This document shows, one piece after another, positions 36,572 to 46,331 of a stretch of DNA of 64,000 nucleotides; within the stretch, counting starts at the first letter, position 1, and each line of letters begins with the position of its first letter. The notes beneath the pieces are model-generated. The model was not told the origin of the DNA, ran no database searches, and saw only the letters and a program-made list of their open reading frames with translations. The stretch spans positions 248,001-312,000 of the forward strand of contig JAXLVN010000003.1 of assembly GCA_046328995.1 (NCBI GenBank), read 5' to 3'. A program made the translations under genes and the position numbers. This stretch comes from JADJXV01 sp046328995 (GTDB lineage: Bacteria; Bacteroidota; Ignavibacteria; Kapaibacteriales; UBA961).

Positions 36572-37279
36572 TTATGGAGATGTTAAATTTGCTGGAGGAA
36601 TATTCTGCAGGATGAGTTCTGCAAGTTTGAAGTCTAAGGGTGTCGTCACTTTGATATTGGTATCTTCGCCATCGACAACCCGGACTGGCAGATTGATTGC
36701 TTCGACGAGACTAGCATCATCTGTTGCTGAAATGCCGTATTGCCGAGCGTGAATATATGCCTGATCGAGTATTTTCAAATGGAAGCCCTGTGGAGTCTGC
36801 GCTGACCGCAGACGAGAGCGGTCAAGAGTTTGGATAACGTGTCCGGATTCAACTTCCTTGACTGTATCCTTGACGGCGAGGACGGGAATTGCGGCACCTG
36901 TTTGCTGAGCAGCGAGGATGATTGACGTAATGAGCGCATGTGAAGCGAATGGACGGACAGCATCGTGAACCAGGACAACATCAGGATCGAATCGGCGGGC
37001 TTCGTCAAGAGCATTTTCGATAGAGAACTGACGCTCTCTACCTCCTAGAATAATCGGTTGTATCTTATTGAATTTATAGGATTGAACAAGCGACGAAGTG
37101 TAGTCGAGCCATTCTTCGGCGACCGATAACAGTATATGGGAAACCATCGGATGAGTCTCAAATGCTCGTAGGGTGTAAAGAATGAGAGGTAATCCGTTCA
37201 GTGACAGGTACTGTTTCGGAGTTTGGCTACCGAATCTCTTACCCGAGCCGGCTGCCGGAATAATTACACACGTATTCAC
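36572..37279 (-). CDS. ispD: 2-C-methyl-D-erythritol 4-phosphate cytidylyltransferase
   Basis: 235 residues from a GTG at 37279, chosen because it directly precedes the nucleotide-binding start NTCVIIPAAGSGKRFGSQTPKQYL; AGGA lies upstream. Further motifs are VLVHDAVRPF (about 120-129) and SAQTPQGF, then ATDDASLVE and the C-terminal NIKVTTPLDF. It makes CDP-ME in the non-mevalonate isoprenoid pathway. First gene of a pair with the RmlD-like reductase. Confidence 0.94.
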   Translation of the reverse strand: MNTCVIIPAAGSGKRFGSQTPKQYLSLNGLPLILYTLRAFETHPMVSHILLSVAEEWLDYTSSLVQSYKFNKIQPIILGGRERQFSIENALDEARRFDPDVVLVHDAVRPFASHALITSIILAAQQTGAAIPVLAVKDTVKEVESGHVIQTLDRSRLRSAQTPQGFHLKILDQAYIHARQYGISATDDASLVEAINLPVRVVDGEDTNIKVTTPLDFKLAELILQNIPPANLTSP

Positions 37280-37667
37280 GATAAAGAGAATCCTAGAGAA
37301 AATACTGATGAAGAAACATCTATAGGGCAAAGGTACGAAAAAACGTGCAAACGAACTTGAACTATAATTTTTTAGGAATGAAATTTGATAGAAACGAAAA
37401 AAATATTGGCAGGTAGCCGAAAAAAATGGTAATTTTGGGCAATATTCCTATGAAATAGCAGAGGGATACTGTGTCTTGTCGATAAGAAATACGCAGAAAG
37501 TTAGGTTTGATATCTAAATATTGTAGTATTTAGGTACGGAACTTTTTACCCGGTGCATTGGTTTACTACCAGTCCAGCGGTGTTTCCCATTGAGGATGTA
37601 TTACGAACAACAACTAGCAACTATCAATGATTAACTATCTATTTTTTTTATTTACTGAGGAGTTATT
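37280..37667. other. Divergent promoter region between ispD and the giant T9SS gene
   Basis: 388 bp, AT-rich, no gene. It holds the candidate promoter at 37405-37437; if that is used, the large surface-protein gene has a 5' leader of over 200 nt. Confidence 0.6.
37405..37437 (+). promoter_or_regulatory. Candidate Bacteroidetes-type promoter of the giant surface protein
   Basis: ATTG (37405-37408), 21 bp, TAATTTTG (37430-37437). The -7 element is exact; the -33 element has three of four bases. Confidence 0.55.
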
Positions 37668-40600
37668 ATGAAAAGTGCGTCTTTATTGCTTAGGGCAATG
37701 TTTGTCGCATTAATGCTTACCGTTGGTCTAAGCCAGGCACAGGCTCAGATTCAAATTACGGTAGGTACTGCTACATTGGCCTCGACGGGTACGGATATGA
37801 AGAGTCCGTATAGTCGTTGGTACACTTCCGAGCATAAACAATATCTTGTGACAGCAGCTGAGCTTAATGCAGCTGGTGCTGTACCGGGTGATATAAAGGG
37901 CTTGGCATTTAATGTCAGCTCAGCAGCAGGTGCCGGCGGTACCTGTAAAGGATGGACGATGAAAATGAAGCTGACGACAGCTACCAACGTCGCGACACCG
38001 TTTGACGTCAGCGGGTTTACACAAGTTGTGGATCCAGTTGATATGAATGTGACGACAACCGGATGGTATCAGCATGATTTCGGTACAACCATCTTTTGGG
38101 ATGGCGTAAGTAATATCATGGTGGATGTTTGCTACAACAACTATTTTGGCGGTGCTGACTATAATACAGCGGGAGCTAATGTATGGTGTAGTATTCCAAC
38201 CGGTGTTACAACCGCGATGTATGTCGGATATACTGATGGTGCAAACTATTGCGGTCAGACTGTTGCTTCGTTATCTTCTAACTATCGTCCTCAGATGCGC
38301 TTTGAGTTCCGTCCGGTCGGTGTGAAGAATACCTTCCCTAAAGGTTCACGCATTGTAGGGTTGCCCGATAGTAGCTTGTTACGTTCAAATGCAATTTACA
38401 ATGGATCAAATTCCGAAGCACCTTCAGCATCGCGTCCTGGAGTAACGTTCGGTAGCATTCCTGGCTTTACAACTACGTTTACCTACACGATTACCGGTCC
38501 ACTTCCAAGCAATAATGTTGTATATCGTGGTTTGGATGCTGCCGGTCAAACAACAATGACGGCACCTGCTGGTGGCGGAAACATGTTTATTCCAAATGCT
38601 GATGGTATTTTAGCTAATCCAAGTGCGCCGACCGTTCAAAATGGTACCGGATTCTTAAACACAGCCGTTCCGCCGAACCAAGGTGGTACCTATCGCTTGA
38701 CAGTCGTAGCAACGACTACGAAGGGTACGTCAAGCTTCGTTCAGACAGTTGTTAATGATTTTGTGATTGCTGTTGATAGAGATATGACTGCAGTCGGCTT
38801 ATCGCGTCCACTCAGTAAAACTCAACAAGTTTACTTTAAAACAAATAATATTCCGATTACAGCTCAATTTAAAAATGTCGGTGTGCAACCGGTGATGTCA
38901 TACAAAGGAATTTGTGATATCCGTAATGCAACGACAGGAGTACTTGTACGCCATGATGAGGTAATTCGCTCCACAAGCAGCGGCATTCCTCCAACAGGTA
39001 TCGTAACAGGTGCAATTGATGAATTCGATTTCCCAAGCTTTACGTCTATTCAAGCAGATTCATTCTCGATTACGATTTGTACAGAAATGATCGATCCAAT
39101 ACCTGACCAACAAGCATTCAATGACTGCTATCCGTTGGCTGGTGCTGCTCCATTTACATTTATTGTTAAAAATCTCATTGATTATGAGACTGTAAACATT
39201 ACAAGTCCTTTAAGCGGAATATATGCAGGTCGTCCTGCTACTCCAAGTGCACAAATTGCAAACAATGGAGCTTTTGCAGATCCTATTCCTGTGTTCTTAA
39301 ATATTACCTTGCTTCCAAATACTCCTATCGTTACCAACCAAATGATGTTGGTCGAAGTACCTAATGGTATTTTCAATAAGAGTGTTGTCAGCTTCCCACC
39401 GTTTACTCCTCCTGCCGGCGGACAATATCAAATCTGTATAAAGTCTGCTCAACAAGGCGATGAAGTACCGGCAAATGATGAGAAATGCGTAACGATTACG
39501 GTTATTGATAGATTGATTGGCGATTTTACTGTTGGCTCGAATACAAAGCCAGGCGTTCCTGGTTTCCCGACGATTCAAGCAGCTGTTGATGCGCTCTATC
39601 AACGTGGTGTCCGTGGAAATGTACGCTTTTTACTAACCGACCCATTCTATTCCGTTGGAAATACTGCGAACATTGGTACACCTGCGTTAGACCTTTCATC
39701 CAATATTATTGGTGTTGGGCCGAATAGCACAGTAACCTGGATGGCAGATCCTCAATCTACAGGGCTTTCTAAAGCAGGAGTTACCATTCAGTTAAATAGC
39801 TCCAATGGTATCGGTGTCTTATTAGGTCAAAATGCTCAACCTGCGAACTTCAATGCAGTACAGCTTGAGTTCCCCAACAAAGACAATGCAAATTCTCCCG
39901 GATATATGATATTCGATGGTGGTGCTCAAAAATCATTGAAATTCCAGCTTCGCTCATTTGCAAACCGTCGTGCAGTATTTTATGTCGGTCGTCGTGCTTA
40001 CAATAATACAATTCAAAACAGTATCATCGAATTAGACCCGAACACTCCTGAGCTCGACTTCTGGAATACACTCCCGGGTGTGACGATCGAATCGAACGCA
40101 TTCAAATTTGGTGCAGATTCCGCCGGTTTTGGTGCAAACTTCTCGACATTTACTGCCGGTATCTTCCAACGCAATACACCTCCAGCTAATGAGTTCGGTA
40201 ACAATCGTGAAGGACTCGATACGAGCATCACGGTCAACAACGTTACGTATCTTGGCAACAAAGCCAATAAATTCATTGGCAATGAAATCCGTGGTTTTGG
40301 CTATGGTATTGCAAGTATCGGAATAGGTACTTTGAAGAAGAACAACAAGTTAACCCGTTATTACAACAGCGGCACCGAGATTCGCGACAACATGATATCA
40401 AAAGTTCGTCGTGCAGGTATCTTCCTCGGCTATGAAGACGGTGCAATGGTCACCGGCAACAAGATATTTGATGTAGGTCTTGCAGCAACGGGTAAAACCG
40501 GTGAAGCAAACGGTATTGAAGTCGGCGGTCAGCAAAACAATTTGTCGAACCTTGGCTTTAACAACATCAACTGTGAAATCGGACGTAACGAAATCAACGG

Positions 40601-43370
40601 AGTGACATCTGATGTATTCGCCCGTGGTATCAAAGTTCAGCAAAGTCTCAATGACTTATCATCCGTCGTACCTCCTCCTGGAGAATACCTGCAACCGAGC
40701 GTCGCAGAGAACATGAATATTCATGGCAACATGATCTGGGGCTTGTCCCGTACTAATGCCGGAGCAAGCCGCGCAGGTATTCACTTGTTCACCGACCGCA
40801 ACGGCGCAGCCGGAATCAATGGTCTTATTACTGCAAGAATTGCGAACTACTTTACCCGTAATGACCAAATTGCAAACAATACGATCATGATGGCCAATGA
40901 TAACATCAGCAATAGTGGTGGTGTCGTCGGTATCGGCGTACAACATGCAAAATCGACAACTCTTATGAACAATGCAATAGCGATGACCGGCACAAATACA
41001 ACAGCCGATATCGCAGGCGGATATCCACATGCAGCTCTCTTCTATCAAGGTTTACATCCAAAATATGTAGGCGGAATGACAGCAGATCGCAATGCATACT
41101 GGTCACCGAATGCAGCAACCGTTCGCTTCTACGAAATCGATAGTATCAGCCAAACATTACTCGCCGGCTATCAAGACGAGTATCAAACCCTCGCACAATG
41201 GCGTGCATGGACCAAGCAAGACCTCAACAGCTTGATTGGAAACTGGACAGGCGATTATGTAACAACCGGAGTCGCTCCGATTCAATACGTACGTATCAGA
41301 ACCAACCCTGCTCCAACAGGCTCGATTCTCAACAACCGCGGAGCAAGAATTGCCAATGTAACATCCGACGTTGATGGTCAAGCTCGCGGTTCTGCGGGTC
41401 AAGCATATGATATCGGTGCCGATGAGTTCAATGGTGTATCGTATGTCAACGATGTTGAAGTAACGACCATCTTAGCTCCACGCTCATATCGTACAGGAGC
41501 ATCACAAGTGAACTTTGCCGATGCAGAGCACTTAATGATTGATGCAAATGTGAAAGTCGTCGCCCGCCTCCGTAACAATGGCAGCATTTCTCAAGTAGTA
41601 AATGTAGTCGGAGAATATGCAGTAGAAAATTCAGCATCGAGTGGTAACTCCCTTCCGAGCTATCCTAGCTTCAGCGGCTTAAGCAATGTAACAGTTCAAA
41701 TAGCAGCAGGCGAATCAAAAGATGTAGATTTAGGTGTATTAAGCCCACAATCATTGTCCCAATTGAGCGGTTACACGACCCCAATCTGGATGCAAAAACA
41801 GGTTGACTCTTCAATGCGCGTGAATGTGACTCCACGGTACAAGATTCAAGCACGTATAACAACCCCTGATGAAAACTTCGGCAACAACTCCGATGCAATG
41901 GATGCACGATTCTATATCCGTCGTTCAAACATCAAGATGATGACAAGCTGGGTCGGCAAATCATATGCTCATACAAATGCAGCAAATGTATCGGGCGATC
42001 CACTCTATGCCCGTAACACAATTGCTCGTCTGAATGCAGACAGCTTGAAACGCGGCTTGGACGCAATCGGCTTCTGGAGCGGCTTAAAGACCGGAATCGC
42101 CATGTCAGATATCAATTATGATATCATGGATCGCGATGGATGGGAACCCCGTTCAGTAGATTATACCTGGTACAAGACCCTCGTATGGTCAGAAGACAAC
42201 ACCGGTATGACCCGCTTCGAGCGCGATAACATTCGTGACTTCGTGGCAGCAAGCAATGTCGTCAACACGAAAAAGAACTTCGTCATTGGTAGCCAAGAAA
42301 TCGTCAAAACACACGTAGGTTTGAATGCTGTTAACGATGAATACTTCCCACGCTACACCTTACGCAGCCAACGCGGTAAATCAACAGCAGCAATTCCGGC
42401 CGTTGTAACGACCCCGGTAGCAGCAGGTTATGCAATGCCTCCGATTGTAGCACCGTTCCGCTCGGATGTCGTCGGTATGACAATTGAAAAGAACATCACA
42501 GAAAACATCAAAGGCACAGGCTTTGTCAATGGCACCTTTAGTGATCCATTACCATTACCTGCCCTTATGAGCGCTTATGTCGATGGCTTTACGCAAGGCT
42601 TGGCCCGTCCGGCCTTCAAATACACAACCAAAGATGCAAATGTAGCCGACTCAGCAATGGGTATTACGGTAACAGGCGCAGGAACGAACATCGTTCACTT
42701 GGGAGTTGACTGGCGCCATTATGGCAAAACGACACAAAGCAATGGTATCGAACGCGTTCTCCGCGGAACATTAGACTTCTTTGATGTCAATGACGGTACC
42801 GTTGTTCCGGTAGAATTAGCAGACTTTGATGCCAAAGCAGCCGGAAAGAGCGTGAATGTATTCTGGAGCACCGCGAGCGAAAGCAACAGCGGTTGGTTCG
42901 AAGTAGAACGCAAGCAAGCAGGTAGTGAATTTGCAAATGTAGCGACCGTTCCGGCAGCCGGAACCAGCACAAGCATCCTCAACTACGGCATCAAAGATGA
43001 AAACGTCGAAAGCGGCGCGACCTATACCTATCGCTTGAAGAATGTAGATCGTGACGGCAAAACAGGCTATTCCTACGAAGTAGAAGTAGTCATCGGCGGA
43101 GAATCAACAACACTGAGCTTAGGTAATGCAACACCAAGCCCAATCAACAATGAAAGCACAGTCAACTACAGCATGACCATTGGTGGCGATGTAGCGCTGA
43201 ACTTATATGACATGATGGGTCGCTTGGTACAAAGTGTCGATAACGGCAACCGTGCAGCAGGAGCTCACGTAGCAACAATCAACAGCAACGGCCTCAGCAG
43301 TGGCATGTATCAATTAGTACTCAAAGTAGGCAGCGAAACAACTACCCGCTTGGTACAGATCGTAAAATAA
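37668..43370 (+). CDS. Giant T9SS surface protein with beta-helix region
   Basis: 1900 residues. Signal peptide about 1-26. N-terminal beta domains (about 30-610) include two CARDB-like modules on absence-of-neighbour patterns such as AQFKNVGVQPVMSY. A right-handed parallel beta-helix region lies at about 700-1130 with repeated N-x-I turns (NNTIQNSII, NKFIGNEIRGFGYGI, GAMVTGNKIFDVG). A further beta region follows, then an FN3-like module near 1710-1810 (VPVELADFDAKAAG, WSTASESNSGWFEVER) and a T9SS type A tail ending VQIVK. Codon use is biased and uniform within stretches, unlike most neighbours, which suits a highly expressed surface or S-layer-like protein. The role is inferred from architecture only. 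Confidence 0.82.
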   Translation: MKSASLLLRAMFVALMLTVGLSQAQAQIQITVGTATLASTGTDMKSPYSRWYTSEHKQYLVTAAELNAAGAVPGDIKGLAFNVSSAAGAGGTCKGWTMKMKLTTATNVATPFDVSGFTQVVDPVDMNVTTTGWYQHDFGTTIFWDGVSNIMVDVCYNNYFGGADYNTAGANVWCSIPTGVTTAMYVGYTDGANYCGQTVASLSSNYRPQMRFEFRPVGVKNTFPKGSRIVGLPDSSLLRSNAIYNGSNSEAPSASRPGVTFGSIPGFTTTFTYTITGPLPSNNVVYRGLDAAGQTTMTAPAGGGNMFIPNADGILANPSAPTVQNGTGFLNTAVPPNQGGTYRLTVVATTTKGTSSFVQTVVNDFVIAVDRDMTAVGLSRPLSKTQQVYFKTNNIPITAQFKNVGVQPVMSYKGICDIRNATTGVLVRHDEVIRSTSSGIPPTGIVTGAIDEFDFPSFTSIQADSFSITICTEMIDPIPDQQAFNDCYPLAGAAPFTFIVKNLIDYETVNITSPLSGIYAGRPATPSAQIANNGAFADPIPVFLNITLLPNTPIVTNQMMLVEVPNGIFNKSVVSFPPFTPPAGGQYQICIKSAQQGDEVPANDEKCVTITVIDRLIGDFTVGSNTKPGVPGFPTIQAAVDALYQRGVRGNVRFLLTDPFYSVGNTANIGTPALDLSSNIIGVGPNSTVTWMADPQSTGLSKAGVTIQLNSSNGIGVLLGQNAQPANFNAVQLEFPNKDNANSPGYMIFDGGAQKSLKFQLRSFANRRAVFYVGRRAYNNTIQNSIIELDPNTPELDFWNTLPGVTIESNAFKFGADSAGFGANFSTFTAGIFQRNTPPANEFGNNREGLDTSITVNNVTYLGNKANKFIGNEIRGFGYGIASIGIGTLKKNNKLTRYYNSGTEIRDNMISKVRRAGIFLGYEDGAMVTGNKIFDVGLAATGKTGEANGIEVGGQQNNLSNLGFNNINCEIGRNEINGVTSDVFARGIKVQQSLNDLSSVVPPPGEYLQPSVAENMNIHGNMIWGLSRTNAGASRAGIHLFTDRNGAAGINGLITARIANYFTRNDQIANNTIMMANDNISNSGGVVGIGVQHAKSTTLMNNAIAMTGTNTTADIAGGYPHAALFYQGLHPKYVGGMTADRNAYWSPNAATVRFYEIDSISQTLLAGYQDEYQTLAQWRAWTKQDLNSLIGNWTGDYVTTGVAPIQYVRIRTNPAPTGSILNNRGARIANVTSDVDGQARGSAGQAYDIGADEFNGVSYVNDVEVTTILAPRSYRTGASQVNFADAEHLMIDANVKVVARLRNNGSISQVVNVVGEYAVENSASSGNSLPSYPSFSGLSNVTVQIAAGESKDVDLGVLSPQSLSQLSGYTTPIWMQKQVDSSMRVNVTPRYKIQARITTPDENFGNNSDAMDARFYIRRSNIKMMTSWVGKSYAHTNAANVSGDPLYARNTIARLNADSLKRGLDAIGFWSGLKTGIAMSDINYDIMDRDGWEPRSVDYTWYKTLVWSEDNTGMTRFERDNIRDFVAASNVVNTKKNFVIGSQEIVKTHVGLNAVNDEYFPRYTLRSQRGKSTAAIPAVVTTPVAAGYAMPPIVAPFRSDVVGMTIEKNITENIKGTGFVNGTFSDPLPLPALMSAYVDGFTQGLARPAFKYTTKDANVADSAMGITVTGAGTNIVHLGVDWRHYGKTTQSNGIERVLRGTLDFFDVNDGTVVPVELADFDAKAAGKSVNVFWSTASESNSGWFEVERKQAGSEFANVATVPAAGTSTSILNYGIKDENVESGATYTYRLKNVDRDGKTGYSYEVEVVIGGESTTLSLGNATPSPINNESTVNYSMTIGGDVALNLYDMMGRLVQSVDNGNRAAGAHVATINSNGLSSGMYQLVLKVGSETTTRLVQIVK

Positions 43371-43397
43371 TCACCTTCGGGTGATAGCAAATCGCAG

Positions 43398-43428
43398 CCG
43401 CCCTTTGGAAGTCAATTCCAAAGGGCGG
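43398..43428 (+). terminator. Stem-loop after the giant T9SS gene
   Basis: Perfect 13-bp stem CCGCCCTTTGGAA / TTCCAAAGGGCGG with a five-base loop. The T-run is weak (GGCGTTTAG). A smaller hairpin ATCACCTTCGGGTGAT precedes it at 43371-43386. Confidence 0.7.
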
Positions 43429-43664
43429 TCGGCGTTTAGAGAGGAGAGCGACAAAATATCCGATTTTCCTGCCAATACATGAGTAAACTTGACGCACCAC
43501 TGCCATTCTCGGAGACAGTACTGCCGTGAAAAGTGTCATAATTTCAGAAAAAAAGCCAATATACATCCAATTTCACACTTGGCACACATTTCGTATAAAA
43601 GTACAATGCAATTGCACTATACTAACTTTTAATTGTATTTCTCCACTTTTATAGGAATAATAAC

Positions 43665-44102
43665 ATGACAATGCTAAAATTTGAGCCCTTCCGTGGCTTC
43701 GACACACTCTCCCGACGTATGAATGATTTTGTCGGTGAAATTGAAAAAGGTGTACGTTTTGAAATCGGAGATTTTTCTCCGAGAGTTGATATTTCCGAAG
43801 ATGATAAGAATATCTATCTTCATGCTGAGCTTCCCGGTATCGCAAAAGAAGATGTGAAAGTATCGGTTACCGAAGAACGTGTCCTCACACTTAAAGGCGA
43901 GAAAAAACGCGTCGTGACCGACGAAAACAAAAATTATGTACGTGTTGAGCGTAATTACGGCAACTTCGTACGATCCTTCAGTTTGCCTGAAAATGTTCAG
44001 TTCGATGCAGTACAAGCAAAGTTCGAAAATGGTGTTCTTGAAGTAATTCTTCCTAAAATTGAACCACAACTTCCTAAAGAAGTCACCGTAGAAATTAAAT
44101 AA
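43665..44102 (+). CDS. Small heat shock protein, Hsp20/alpha-crystallin family
   Basis: 145 residues. The alpha-crystallin domain spans about 38-140 (SPRVDISEDDKNIYLHAELPGI, LTLKGEKK, VERNYGNFVRSFSLPENV, AKFENGVLEVILPK). An ATP-independent holdase. It stands directly before dnaK with a terminator between them. No CIRCE element is visible upstream; the palindrome TGCAATTGCA at about 43605 lies in the promoter area. Confidence 0.94.
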   Translation: MTMLKFEPFRGFDTLSRRMNDFVGEIEKGVRFEIGDFSPRVDISEDDKNIYLHAELPGIAKEDVKVSVTEERVLTLKGEKKRVVTDENKNYVRVERNYGNFVRSFSLPENVQFDAVQAKFENGVLEVILPKIEPQLPKEVTVEIK

Positions 44103-44130
44103 CCACCGGGACACGTGCCCACCCAAAACT

Positions 44131-44172
44131 GCAGGAAGTCGTCTGCACTATGCGCAACGACTTCCTGCTTTA
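44131..44172 (+). terminator. Rho-independent terminator of hsp20
   Basis: 12-bp stem GCAGGAAGTCGT / ACGACTTCCTGC with a 14-base loop, followed by TTTATT. Confidence 0.82.
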
Positions 44173-44228
44173 TTACATCAGAAAATAAACAGTAGTATTA
44201 ATTTTTATATTTTTAAAGGGTATATAGT

Positions 44229-46133
44229 ATGAGTAAAACAATTGGAATTGATTTAGGAACCACGAACTCGTGCGTTTCTGTTATGGAAGCAGGATCGCCG
44301 GTCGTTATTGCGAATAGTGAAGGCGTCAGAACGACTCCCTCCGTCGTTGGCTTCTCAAAAAATGGTGAGCGCTTGGTCGGGCAATCTGCTAAAAGACAGT
44401 CTGTGACAAATCCCAAAAACACAGTCTATTCAATCAAGCGATTCATGGGGCGCAGATATAATGAAGTCGGCGAAGAAGCTAAAATGGTTCCCTATAGCAT
44501 CGCAGCGGCTTCCGATGGTAATTCCGTGCGCGTAGATATCGACGGTCGCTCATATTCTCCGCAAGAAATTTCCGCGATGATTCTCCAAAAGATGAAACAA
44601 ACAGCCGAAGATTACCTTGGTCAAAAAGTAACGGACGCCGTTATTACCGTTCCCGCCTACTTCAATGATGCTCAACGCCAAGCCACAAAAGATGCCGGCG
44701 AAATTGCCGGTCTGAATGTAAAGCGTATTATTAATGAGCCCACTGCAGCAGCTCTTGCCTATGGTCTCGATAAAAAGAATGTGAACCAAACTATCGCTGT
44801 CTATGACTTGGGTGGCGGTACGTTCGACGTATCTATCTTAGAGCTTGGTGATGGTGTTTTCCAAGTGAAATCAACGAATGGTGATACACACCTCGGCGGT
44901 GATAACTTCGATCAACGGATGATCGATTTCCTCGCTGATGAATTCTTCAAACAAGAAAAAATCGACCTCCGCAAAGATCCTATGGCACTGCAACGCCTTC
45001 GTGAAGCAGGTGAAAAAGCCAAAATTGAGCTGTCGCAAATGTTGCAAACTGACGTTAATCTTCCGTTTATCACCGCAACTGCTGATGGAGCAAAACACTT
45101 AAATATTTCCATTTCACGTGCGAAATTCGAAGCATTGTGTTCAGATTTATTTGAAAAAACTCTAAAACCATGCGAGATTGCACTCAAAGATGCGAAAATC
45201 AGCCCAAGCCAAATCGACGAAGTTATTCTCGTTGGCGGCTCGACCCGTATCCCGAAAATTCAGGAACTTGTGAAGAATTTCTTTGGTAAAGAACCTTCCA
45301 AAGGTGTTAACCCCGATGAAGTCGTTGCCGTTGGTGCTGCTATTCAAGGTGGTGTGCTCACCGGCGATGTGACGGACGTACTCTTGCTTGACGTAACGCC
45401 ATTAACCCTTGGTATCGAAACACTTGGCGGTGTGATGACCCCGATGATTGCAGCAAATACAACTATCCCAACGAAGAAGTCTGAAACGTATTCAACGGCT
45501 GCAGATCAGCAAACATCAGTCGAAATCAATATCTTACAAGGCGAGCGCCCAATGGCCCGCGACAATCGCTCGCTCGGACGATTCCACCTCGACGGTATTC
45601 CGCCTGCACCTCGCGGCGTGCCGCAAGTCGAAGTGACCTTCGATATCGATGCCAATGGTATTCTCCATGTCGCTGCAAAAGACAGAGCGTCCGGAAAAGA
45701 ACAAAACATCCGTATCACTGCCTCAAGCGGACTCGATAAATCAGAAATCGAAAAAATGCGCCGTGAAGCTCAGGAAAATGCCTCGGAAGACAAAAAACGC
45801 AAAGAGGAAATTGAGCAACGCAATCAGGCAGATAACTTGATTTATTCTACTGACAAACAAATTAAAGACTTAAGCGATAAAATCCCGGCTGACCATCTTG
45901 CAAAGATTGAAGCCGCAAAAGAACGCCTCGCCGATGCAATCAAGAATAATCCATCCGATATCCGCGCCGCGACCGATGCCCTCAATCAGGCATGGAGCGA
46001 TGCTTCGACACAAATGTACTCTCAAGCAGGCGCTGCCACCGGTGACGGACAACCGGGCAATGATGGTCAACAGTCGCAATCAAGCGAACCCAAAGTCGAA
46101 GAAGCAGATTATACTATCGTCGATGAGAAGTAA
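44229..46133 (+). CDS. dnaK: Chaperone DnaK (Hsp70)
   Basis: 634 residues. Hsp70 signatures IGIDLGTTNSCV (N-terminus), IAVYDLGGGTFDVSIL and VILVGGSTRIPKIQELV, the linker DVLLLDVTPLTLGIE, and a substrate domain with an acidic C-terminus ending VEEADYTIVDEK. Complete and standard. grpE and dnaJ are not adjacent. AAAGGG lies about ten bases before the ATG. Confidence 0.98.
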   Translation: MSKTIGIDLGTTNSCVSVMEAGSPVVIANSEGVRTTPSVVGFSKNGERLVGQSAKRQSVTNPKNTVYSIKRFMGRRYNEVGEEAKMVPYSIAAASDGNSVRVDIDGRSYSPQEISAMILQKMKQTAEDYLGQKVTDAVITVPAYFNDAQRQATKDAGEIAGLNVKRIINEPTAAALAYGLDKKNVNQTIAVYDLGGGTFDVSILELGDGVFQVKSTNGDTHLGGDNFDQRMIDFLADEFFKQEKIDLRKDPMALQRLREAGEKAKIELSQMLQTDVNLPFITATADGAKHLNISISRAKFEALCSDLFEKTLKPCEIALKDAKISPSQIDEVILVGGSTRIPKIQELVKNFFGKEPSKGVNPDEVVAVGAAIQGGVLTGDVTDVLLLDVTPLTLGIETLGGVMTPMIAANTTIPTKKSETYSTAADQQTSVEINILQGERPMARDNRSLGRFHLDGIPPAPRGVPQVEVTFDIDANGILHVAAKDRASGKEQNIRITASSGLDKSEIEKMRREAQENASEDKKRKEEIEQRNQADNLIYSTDKQIKDLSDKIPADHLAKIEAAKERLADAIKNNPSDIRAATDALNQAWSDASTQMYSQAGAATGDGQPGNDGQQSQSSEPKVEEADYTIVDEK

Positions 46134-46240
46134 TTTCTCATTTCTTGAGCGGTAGGGAGGATAGGGGACCGTTCTGCATACTCCAAAGGGTTGTCTGCGG
46201 ACACCCTTGCCGTCCAACCGTAAAAAAGAAAACTACCCTA

Positions 46241-46279
46241 AGCGGGCATTATTTATACAGATAATGCCCGCTTTTTTTA
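46241..46279 (+). terminator. Rho-independent terminator of dnaK
   Basis: 12-bp stem AGCGGGCATTAT / ATAATGCCCGCT, eight-base loop, then seven T. Confidence 0.93.
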
Positions 46280-46331
46280 TTAATTTTACACCGAATGACA
46301 TAGTTTTATTACTCTCAACTCACATAGTTCC

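Noticed and set aside
43580..43620. Sigma-54-like promoter (TGGCAC...TTCG) upstream of hsp20
   Set aside because: The -12 GC is absent (GT instead), so it fails the basic sigma-54 requirement.
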